Shown: positions 58,423-64,000 of the stretch, piece by piece | Numbering within the stretch: position 1 is the first letter of the stretch | How the letters are laid out: the number at the start of each line of letters is the position of its first letter | Assembly: GCF_029760955.1 (NCBI RefSeq) | Contig: NZ_CP121682.1 | Location: 558,001-622,000, forward strand | From: Streptomyces cathayae | GTDB lineage: Bacteria; Actinomycetota; Actinomycetes; Streptomycetales; Streptomycetaceae | Direction: 5' to 3' | Length of the DNA stretch: 64,000 bases | The notes under the pieces: model-generated | What the model saw: the letters and a program-made list of their open reading frames with translations, nothing else | What the model was told of the DNA's origin: nothing | Database searches by the model: none | Translations under genes and position numbers: made by a program

Positions 58423-59564
58423 GTGGAGTTCTCCTCGTCGGCGTGGCGGGTGCCGAGGGCCAGGGCGTGCACGACCCAGTCACGGCCCGGCGCGGCGCCG
58501 AGGGCGGCGCCGAGATCCGCCTGCTGCCAGGAGCCGACGGGCCGGGCCGCCAGCCCGTGGCGCAGGGCTGCGACATGGGCCAGGTGGACGGCGAAGCCGG
58601 CTCGCAGGTGGGCGCGGCGGATGTGCGCGGTGTCGGCGTCCGTGGGGCAGCCGTGGGCGAGCAGTGCGGCGCCGGCGTCCGCGAGCCACGCCTGGCCCGC
58701 GGCCCAGGCCGCGAGCGTCGGACGGGCCTCGCCGGACGCGTAGCGCCGCAGGGTCGTGCCCTCGGGGGTCAGTTCCATGAGGCCGGGCCGAGGCGGGCCG
58801 ACCGCGGCGCTCCAGCGCAACAGGCCACCGCCCCCGGCCCGTTCGGCGGTCGCCAGGACTGCCCGCAGTGCATCGCGGGGTGGGAGGCCCGGCAACGGTG
58901 GCGGGGTACTGCGGCGCGCCAGCAGGTCGGCCGGGGTGGGCGGGTCCTCAGTCTCTGCAGGGCGCCTCGGGCTCCGCCCGTCGGGCGGTGGGATGCGTAC
59001 GACGGCCAGGGGGTTCTCGGCGCGTCCGTCCATCCGTACGTCGGATTCGCCCACGCCCAGGACGCGGGCCGCCAGGAGCAACGCCGCGGCGGCGTGCCCG
59101 GTGTCCAGCAGCAGGAGAGGCCAGGCCCGATGGCCGTAGTGGGACACCGTGCGCTGTGCGGTGACGGAGAGTGCGGCGGTCACGCCCGGCGGCGTGCCGT
59201 CGACGGGCGGGCCGACGTGGTGGACGCGGTGGCGCAGCGGGTCGTAGCCGTAGCGGCCGGGCGGCAGGGAGCAGCCGGTGCCCACGACCAGTTCGGTGTC
59301 CACCGGGTGCAGCGCACCGGCGGAGGGGGTGGGCCTGAGGCGTCCGGAGGTGTCCGAGGCCGCCAGGGAAAGACGCAGCAGAGTCCGCAGGTCGAGGTTC
59401 GCGGGGCCGGCCTCCGGGATCGGGCGCGGCGAGCCCGCCCAGGCCCGGACGGGTGCTCCGGCGGGTGTGTCGGGGCCGGGGCGCTCCGGGGAGCGGGCCC
59501 GGGCGAGGGCGGCGACGAGGCCCGTCGGCGGGTCCTCGCGGTGGTCTTCCACAGCGGTCCTCAC
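58419..59564 (-). CDS. SagB-type FMN-dependent azoline dehydrogenase
   Basis: 381 residues from GTG 59564, in a GTGA overlap with the ycaO gene. Two nitroreductase-like halves are visible: LLRLSLAASDTSGRLRPTPSAGALHPVDTELV contains the FMN-binding R-x-x-PSAGALHP block (RPTPSAGALHP), and the second half ends AALRHGLAARPVGSWQ. SagB enzymes oxidise peptide azolines to azoles after YcaO cyclisation. The reading frame extends upstream to 59624, but that part is the ycaO tail on a shifted frame. Confidence 0.87.
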   Translation of the reverse strand: MRTAVEDHREDPPTGLVAALARARSPERPGPDTPAGAPVRAWAGSPRPIPEAGPANLDLRTLLRLSLAASDTSGRLRPTPSAGALHPVDTELVVGTGCSLPPGRYGYDPLRHRVHHVGPPVDGTPPGVTAALSVTAQRTVSHYGHRAWPLLLLDTGHAAAALLLAARVLGVGESDVRMDGRAENPLAVVRIPPPDGRSPRRPAETEDPPTPADLLARRSTPPPLPGLPPRDALRAVLATAERAGGGGLLRWSAAVGPPRPGLMELTPEGTTLRRYASGEARPTLAAWAAGQAWLADAGAALLAHGCPTDADTAHIRRAHLRAGFAVHLAHVAALRHGLAARPVGSWQQADLGAALGAAPGRDWVVHALALGTRHADEENST

Positions 59565-60940
59565 ATGTGCGGCGGAGGTGCCAGCGTGAAATCCTCCGGC
59601 GCGCTCGGCGCGGTCACGCGCCATCCGCGCGCGACGGCGGCCTCGGCAAGGCGCGGGCAGCCGAAGTAGCCGAAGGCGGCGGGCGCGTTGGGCAGCAGTC
59701 CGGAGACGAGGACCCGGGCGACGCGCAGCGCGGTCTCCGCCACGTCCTCGGTGGTGAGATCGAAGGTCATGACACGGTGACCGCCCCCGCGCAGCGTGCT
59801 CTCCAGCCGCTCCCGACCGCCCGGCTCGACCTCTGCGACGGATACCGTCCCGAGCGCAGGCTCGGTGAACCTCCGGGCCTCGACCGCCATCCGCTCGTCA
59901 AGCCACACCTGCACGTGTGCTCCCAGGTCCCGCACGTGCTCGAACTGCTCGCCGCACACGCCGAGGTAGCGGCCGTCGGCCCGGTGCTCCAGGTACAGCC
60001 CGCGGGCGAGCAGCCCGGCCTCGACGGCCTGGAACACCCAGCCGTCGGGGTCGGTCAGGCCCTGGGTGAAAACCCAGGTGTGGACGGCTTCCAGGACGGC
60101 TTTGCGGGCGGCCTCGGCCGGATCGTACTTGCAGGCGAACCCGGCGGCGTACAGGCCGAGGCGCGGATCGTGGACGAGCGCGGCCATGCAGGGGGCGAAC
60201 TCCGAGGGCATCTCGACGATGTGGACGTCGAGCGCGGAGCCGGCGAGGTCGTCGGCGAGGCCGGGCACGCTCGCCGGGTCGATGCCCCGGGTCGGGCCGT
60301 CCAGGTGCCACCACAGTTCCAGGGCGTCGCGCTCGACGATCTCCATCAGGCCGCGCTCGACAGCGTCGTCGAGGCCCTGTCCGGTGGCGATCCCGGCGTA
60401 GTTGAGGTGGTGGGTGCGGGGCAGCTCACGCAGGCCGCCTTGGCGCCAGTTGAGGTGGGTGAGCGAGACGGGTGCCCAGACCTCGGCGTCGGTCCCGTCG
60501 GGCAGTCGTTCGGTTCCTCGTGTCCACAGCGCGGGGGTGTCGGCGGTGAGCGGGCGGTAGGGGAACTTCGCGCGGGCGTACTGCCAGGGTGCGTAGGCGG
60601 GCAGATCGGCCGGGCCGTACAGGCGCAGGCCCTTGTCCGCCAGTTCGGCGGCGGTGGCGCGCAGGGGTGCGTCCGGGTGGCCGGGCGGCGGAACGCGGTT
60701 GCCGCAGTAGCGCTCCATCCCCTCGGCTATCGCGGCGACACGGGCCTGCTCGGGGTCGCCGAAGGTGGTGCCGAGGGAGACCCGGTCGGCGGGCCACAGG
60801 CCGTGTCTGCGGGCGTCGGACACCTCGGCCGTGAGCGCGGTGTAGCGGGGCGGGGCGCCCGCGGGGTGCTCGACGGGCTTGACCTTGCGGACGATTCCGC
60901 AGACGGGGTCGACGAGCGCTTCCAGCGGCAGAGCCGTCAT
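59561..60940 (-). CDS. YcaO-domain cyclodehydratase (TOMM/azoline-forming type)
   Basis: 459 residues. The ATP-binding glutamate blocks of YcaO are seen as AIAEGMERYCGNR and GLMEIVERDALELWWH, with AARKAVLEAVHTW as a third. YcaO proteins use ATP to cyclise Ser, Thr or Cys side chains onto the peptide backbone. The C-terminus ends APPPHM, a short proline run rather than a full PxPxP. The adjacent ThiF-like partner, SagB oxidase and Ser-bearing peptide argue for an azoline pathway rather than ribosomal protein modification. It overlaps both neighbours by four bases. Confidence 0.92.
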   Translation of the reverse strand: MTALPLEALVDPVCGIVRKVKPVEHPAGAPPRYTALTAEVSDARRHGLWPADRVSLGTTFGDPEQARVAAIAEGMERYCGNRVPPPGHPDAPLRATAAELADKGLRLYGPADLPAYAPWQYARAKFPYRPLTADTPALWTRGTERLPDGTDAEVWAPVSLTHLNWRQGGLRELPRTHHLNYAGIATGQGLDDAVERGLMEIVERDALELWWHLDGPTRGIDPASVPGLADDLAGSALDVHIVEMPSEFAPCMAALVHDPRLGLYAAGFACKYDPAEAARKAVLEAVHTWVFTQGLTDPDGWVFQAVEAGLLARGLYLEHRADGRYLGVCGEQFEHVRDLGAHVQVWLDERMAVEARRFTEPALGTVSVAEVEPGGRERLESTLRGGGHRVMTFDLTTEDVAETALRVARVLVSGLLPNAPAAFGYFGCPRLAEAAVARGWRVTAPSAPEDFTLAPPPHM

Positions 60941-62418
60941 CGCAGGATCTCCTCGGCGGGGTCGGTGGGGGCGGGACGGGACGGGAGGACGGGCAGGTTC
61001 AGCACCACGCTGTCCGGGTCGACCTTCCGCCGGGAGGCGAGCAGCTGTGCGGCCGTCATCGGGTCGTCCCCGGTGTGGGGGTTGCGGGCGTGGGCCGGGA
61101 AGTGGTGTCCGGCGATCTCCAGGCGCAGCCGGGTACCGGCCCGGAGCCGACGTGCGAGCCGGCCGAGTCCGACGGTGAACGCGGCTTCCCGGCCGGCCGG
61201 TTCGGCACGCCGGACGATACCGACGGCGAGCCGCTCGGCGGTGCCGTCCGGTGGGAGTGCGACGAGCCTGGCGGCCCAGTCGGCGGACGGTGTGTGGGCG
61301 ATGGCCCGCAGCCGCACACTGACGGGGCCGACGAGGTCGAGCGGACGCGGCGACGGCGGTGTGACCAGCAGGCAGCGGTCGGGCGGGCCATCGGCGGGGA
61401 CGGTCAGGTCGTCGGACCGAACGGGCCGGGCGGGGTCGGCGGTGAAGGCGGAACCGTACAGCAGGCGCGTGCGGTGGGCACGCGGTACTCCCTCGGTGTT
61501 GGCGGGCAGCCATAGGCCGGCGCAGCCGAGCGCCAGTGCGCCGTGGCGGCCGGGGGCGAGGTCGCCGGTCAGGGCGCGGCGGGCCCAGCGCACGTACAGC
61601 TCGCCGAGGTTCAGCCGGTGGGCGGGTCCCGCGTCCGGCCCCGGAGCGGCGGTCAGCGGGTGCCCCCAGGGGCCGAGCAGCAGACGCGCCGAGGATCCGC
61701 CCCAGGCGCGCCACAGAGCGACGGTCTCCTCGGTGAAGTGGTCGTGGTGGCCGCCCACCGCGAGCAGGGGCGGCCCGGCGTGCGCCGCCCGCGCCACGAT
61801 GTGCCCGCGGTCGGGCCGGCGCCACAACCCCGCCCACGAGGGCAGGGCGCGTCCCAGCCGCTCGGGCAGAGCGGTCAACGGCAGGTGGGCGAGCAGGCCG
61901 GGGTCCTCGGCGAGGGCCTTGTTCAGCGCGCTTTCGTCGGAGTCGCGCCGGTCGCCGTGGGCGGCCCACCATCCGGCGCGGGAGAACAGCCGTTCCACGC
62001 CGGACGCCTCGCGGGCTGTCTCCGCCGGGCCGAGGGCGGGCACGGCCGCGATGACGGCGTCCGGCCGGGCGTCCCCGGGCGCGTCGAGGGCGAGGACGAG
62101 GGCGCAGTGGGCGGCGTAGGAGGCGCCGGCGGCCACCAGCCGCCCATCGCTCCACGGCTGTTGCCGGATCCAGCGGACGGCCGCTGTTCCGTCCGCGGTC
62201 TCGTGCGCGTACGGGTGCCACTCCCCCGGCGACGCGAACCGCCCCCGCACGTCCTGAACGACGGCGGCGAACCCGCGGCGGGCCCAGCCGCGCGCCTCGG
62301 CCTCGTGCCGGGTCCGGTCGTAGGGGGTGCGGATCAGGACGGTCGGGAAGCGGCCGTCACCGGTTGGGAGCAGGACGTAGGTGGCGAGTTTCTCCACGGC
62401 CGTGCTGAACGCCGTCAT
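60937..62418 (-). CDS. CocE/NonD-type S15 family hydrolase
   Basis: 493 residues with the Xaa-Pro dipeptidyl-peptidase layout. The hydrolase domain begins FPTVLIRTPYDRT and continues GFAAVVQDVRGRFASPGEW. The nucleophile region is VAAGASYAAHCALV, where the usual GxSYxG reads GASYAA. Later residues include GHHDHF and LLLGPWGH (late Asp/His region). A C-terminal jelly-roll domain follows (LRLEIAGHHFPAHARNP). In this operon it may trim the modified peptide or act on its ester or amide. It overlaps the genes on both sides by ATGA. Confidence 0.88.
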   Translation of the reverse strand: MTAFSTAVEKLATYVLLPTGDGRFPTVLIRTPYDRTRHEAEARGWARRGFAAVVQDVRGRFASPGEWHPYAHETADGTAAVRWIRQQPWSDGRLVAAGASYAAHCALVLALDAPGDARPDAVIAAVPALGPAETAREASGVERLFSRAGWWAAHGDRRDSDESALNKALAEDPGLLAHLPLTALPERLGRALPSWAGLWRRPDRGHIVARAAHAGPPLLAVGGHHDHFTEETVALWRAWGGSSARLLLGPWGHPLTAAPGPDAGPAHRLNLGELYVRWARRALTGDLAPGRHGALALGCAGLWLPANTEGVPRAHRTRLLYGSAFTADPARPVRSDDLTVPADGPPDRCLLVTPPSPRPLDLVGPVSVRLRAIAHTPSADWAARLVALPPDGTAERLAVGIVRRAEPAGREAAFTVGLGRLARRLRAGTRLRLEIAGHHFPAHARNPHTGDDPMTAAQLLASRRKVDPDSVVLNLPVLPSRPAPTDPAEEILR

Positions 62419-63269
62419 CCGTCCTTCTTCGGCATCGGGGCGACGTCGGGCACCGGCAGCACGGGGTGCTCGGTGAGGGTCAGCGTGCGCAGGTCCACCC
62501 GTCGCAGTCGGCGCCGGGCCGGGAGGCCGGCCGCGTCGGGGGCGCCGGTGGCCCACTGGCCGAGATCGTCCGCGAGCAGCGCCGCGAGCAGCATGGCGGC
62601 GGGCGCGGCGAACCGGACCGGCGCGCCGGAGGTACGCGGTCCGCTCCAGTACGCGGCCAGCTCGCGGTGAGCGGGCGTGGCGGCGAGCCGGCGGGACCGG
62701 ACGTGCGCCGAGGTGACGTCCCCGGGAGCGGCGGCCACCGGCTCGACGTACACCTGCCAGCCCTCGCGGTGGCAGCGCAGCCACGCGACACCGCGCTCCG
62801 GCAGCCGGTCGGCGGCGTCCCACAAGCCGTCCGGCACGGGTCCGTCCAGGCACCAGACGACCGCGGAGGGGTTTCCGTCGAGCAGGTCCTCGATGCCCAC
62901 CGGTGAGCTGCCGGAGGCGGTCACGGCCGGAGTCGTACGGGGCCGCGCGCCCAGGGCGGCCAGTTGCACGGCGAGCGGTTCGGTCAGGACCGGGTCGCCG
63001 AGGATCCTGACATCCTGGCGAGCGGCGGGCCACTCCGGGCCCAACGGCCCTTCCGCCAGATAACCGGCTTCTTCGAACGCCCGGATCACGCGGTCCATCC
63101 CCTCGTCCACCAGGGCTGTGGTCCCCCCGGTGAGCAGGGAGAGCAAGGCGTCCTCGTCGACGTTTCCTGTCCTGACACTGAAGAACTCCCCCGCGGGGGT
63201 GCGGACGGCAAGCCCTCGCCCTGGCACGGCGACGACCTCGACACCGGGGACGAGTCGGCTACGGGACAC
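62415..63269 (-). CDS. ThiF-like TOMM cyclodehydratase partner (ocin-ThiF/E1-like, leader-binding)
   Basis: 284 residues. GTG 63269 lies six bases after AGGAGG. The N-terminal part (PGVEVVAVPGRGLAVRTPAG, then LLSLLTGG) looks like the winged-helix peptide-binding (RRE) fold of TOMM C-proteins. It is followed by an adenylation-like half without ATP motifs (VRILGDPVLTEPLAVQLAALG). The family name I would use is bacteriocin biosynthesis cyclodehydratase domain. It should bind the leader of the small peptide encoded upstream and activate YcaO. It leads the enzyme train and is separated from the peptide gene by a hairpin. Confidence 0.78.
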   Translation of the reverse strand: MSRSRLVPGVEVVAVPGRGLAVRTPAGEFFSVRTGNVDEDALLSLLTGGTTALVDEGMDRVIRAFEEAGYLAEGPLGPEWPAARQDVRILGDPVLTEPLAVQLAALGARPRTTPAVTASGSSPVGIEDLLDGNPSAVVWCLDGPVPDGLWDAADRLPERGVAWLRCHREGWQVYVEPVAAAPGDVTSAHVRSRRLAATPAHRELAAYWSGPRTSGAPVRFAAPAAMLLAALLADDLGQWATGAPDAAGLPARRRLRRVDLRTLTLTEHPVLPVPDVAPMPKKDG

Positions 63270-63303
63270 GGTGTTCCTCCTGTCGACGGGAGCGGGGACG
63301 GGC

Positions 63304-63337
63304 GTGGGCCCGCCCGGAAGGCATCGGGCGGGCCCAC
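63304..63337 (-). terminator. Hairpin between the peptide gene and the enzyme genes
   Basis: GTGGGCCCGCCCG and its exact complement form a 13-bp stem with an 8-base loop, 24 bp after the peptide stop and 35 bp before the next start. It should let most transcripts end after the peptide, giving more precursor than enzyme, as in many RiPP operons. Confidence 0.82.
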
Positions 63338-63361
63338 GGTCGAGGGTGGCCAGGCCCTCGC

Positions 63362-63475
63362 TTACTCCTCGGTGTCCTCGAAGGGGTTCTCGACGAGTGC
63401 GTTGGAGTGGGAGGCCGAGTCGTGAGCCAGCTGACCCGGGTCGGCGATCGGCGCGAAGACCTGCTCGTTGTCCAT
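63362..63475 (-). CDS. 37-residue precursor peptide candidate for the YcaO/SagB system
   Basis: ATG 63475 follows AAGGAGAG at good spacing, and the gene ends TAA. The peptide begins MDNEQVFAPIADPG, has a central HDSASHSN stretch with three Ser and two His, and ends in an acidic tail NPFEDTEE. There is no Cys. Ser (and one Thr) could become oxazolines or oxazoles, and the flanking His and carboxylates could bind a metal. It is the first gene after the Zur-like box and precedes the modification enzymes. I do not know a described family; experimental support would be needed to set the leader-core boundary. Confidence 0.75.
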   Translation of the reverse strand: MDNEQVFAPIADPGQLAHDSASHSNALVENPFEDTEE

Positions 63476-63532
63476 GAACTCTCCTTCATCAGCAGGGAGA
63501 TACGGCGTTCGGATGAGCGCCGTGACCTCACT

Positions 63533-64000
63533 CTAATGAATCTGATTTTCATATTCTAGAGCCGCGATGGGGTGATCTGGGTAACACACAGGCCATCCCC
63601 CTTCCGGATCCTCACCGACCCGGCCTGCCACCTGCAGCACCTCCGCCAGCAACCCCGGCGTGACGACCCGCTTCGGCGCTCCGTCGGCCACCACACGGCC
63701 CTCCCGCAGGGCGACGATCCGCTCGGCGAACCGGGCTGCGTGGGCCAGGTCGTGCAGCACCATCACCACCGTGAGCCCGCGTTCCTCGCGCAGACGTACC
63801 ACGGTCTGCAGTACGTCGAGCTGGTGGTGCAGATCCAGGTACGTGGTCGGCTCGTCGAGCAGCAGGACCTGGGTGTCCTGCGCGAGCGCCATCGCGAGCC
63901 GGACACGTTGCCGCTCGCCGCCGGACAGCGCGTCGACGTCACGGTCGGCCCAGTCCTCCACCCCGACATCACGCAGCGCCCGGCGCACGACGGGGTCGTC
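63533..64000 (-). CDS. Siderophore-type ABC importer ATP-binding protein (partial)
   Basis: 155 residues of the C-terminal part; the gene runs off the window. The signature LSGGERQRVRLAMALAQDTQ and Walker B with D-loop LLLDEPTTYLDLHHQLDVL are the form typical of FepC/FhuC/FecE ATPases, which power uptake of iron-siderophore and related metallophore complexes. The H-loop is VMVLHDLAHAARFA. It lies upstream of the peptide gene in the same direction. Its stop TAG is two bases before the Zur-like box, so uptake and biosynthesis genes are adjacent. Confidence 0.88.
   Translation of the reverse strand, partial: DDPVVRRALRDVGVEDWADRDVDALSGGERQRVRLAMALAQDTQVLLLDEPTTYLDLHHQLDVLQTVVRLREERGLTVVMVLHDLAHAARFAERIVALREGRVVADGAPKRVVTPGLLAEVLQVAGRVGEDPEGGWPVCYPDHPIAALEYENQIH
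63537..63551. promoter_or_regulatory. Zur-like operator controlling the peptide/YcaO operon
   Basis: TGAATCTGATTTTCA matches the recalled Zur consensus TGAAAATGATTTTCA at 13 of 15 positions, the best match in the window. It lies 62 bp before the peptide ATG, the usual place for a promoter-blocking site, and just after the importer ATPase stop. Fur-type iron sites can look similar, so the metal is an inference from the zinc genes around it. Confidence 0.68.

Overview
This window is chromosomal DNA from a Streptomyces-type actinomycete. The evidence is very high GC, third-position G/C codon bias, GTG and TTG starts, and gene content typical of the genus: an rmdA-like c-di-GMP enzyme, an SCO0930-family lipoprotein, a class F sortase, a SpoIIE-type phosphatase and an rpfD-like muralytic enzyme. 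From memory, the order sdhBAC - lysR - rmdA - SCO0930-like - ... - rpfD - gnd resembles the SCO0922-SCO0975 stretch of S. coelicolor. No database was searched.

Layout. 1-3 kb: a partial gene, a PRC-barrel/DUF2382 stress protein and an olsB-olsA-like ornithine-lipid pair. 3-7.5 kb: sdhCAB with a divergent LysR regulator across a perfect T-N11-A palindrome. 7.7-10.7 kb: a DUF574 methyltransferase translationally coupled to an rmdA-like GGDEF-EAL protein. 11-20 kb: cell-surface genes (lipoprotein, proline-rich protein, DUF4239 protein, class F sortase, polysaccharide deacetylase), a MarR/hydrolase pair with two operators, and a decayed capA. 19-38 kb: an ECF sigma factor with its zinc anti-sigma factor, a SpoIIE phosphatase, a lipase maturation factor, a 57-codon small gene, an SDR, a wax ester synthase/DGAT, a secreted GH2 enzyme, a DMT permease, rpfD, gnd and panD.

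38.6-50 kb is a mosaic, decayed region built around zinc. A frameshifted HNH-SAVED (CBASS Cap5-like) remnant lies between two copies of the panD leader. Then come zinc-free ribosomal protein paralogues (L32, S14, L28, L33, L31 type B, S18), two COG0523 (CobW-like) proteins of which one has lost its P-loop, a histidine-rich protein, a Zur-like Fur-family regulator, and broken salicylate synthase, siderophore-type ABC exporter and permease/TIGR03943 genes. Several 15-bp sites here match the Streptomyces Zur consensus as I recall it.

50-64 kb is the most interesting part: a minus-strand gene train that starts from a Zur-like box beside a siderophore-type importer ATPase. In order of transcription it encodes a 37-residue Ser/His-containing peptide, a hairpin, a ThiF-like cyclodehydratase partner, an S15-type hydrolase, a YcaO protein, a SagB-type azoline oxidase and two ABC half-exporters, then a PLP trio (fold-III decarboxylase, cysteine synthase-rhodanese fusion, cysteine desulfurase-like). 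Nearly all junctions are ATGA or GTGA overlaps. I read this as a zinc-responsive azol(in)e peptide (TOMM/RiPP) locus that may make a metallophore. The enzyme families are visible; the zinc link and the product are inference.
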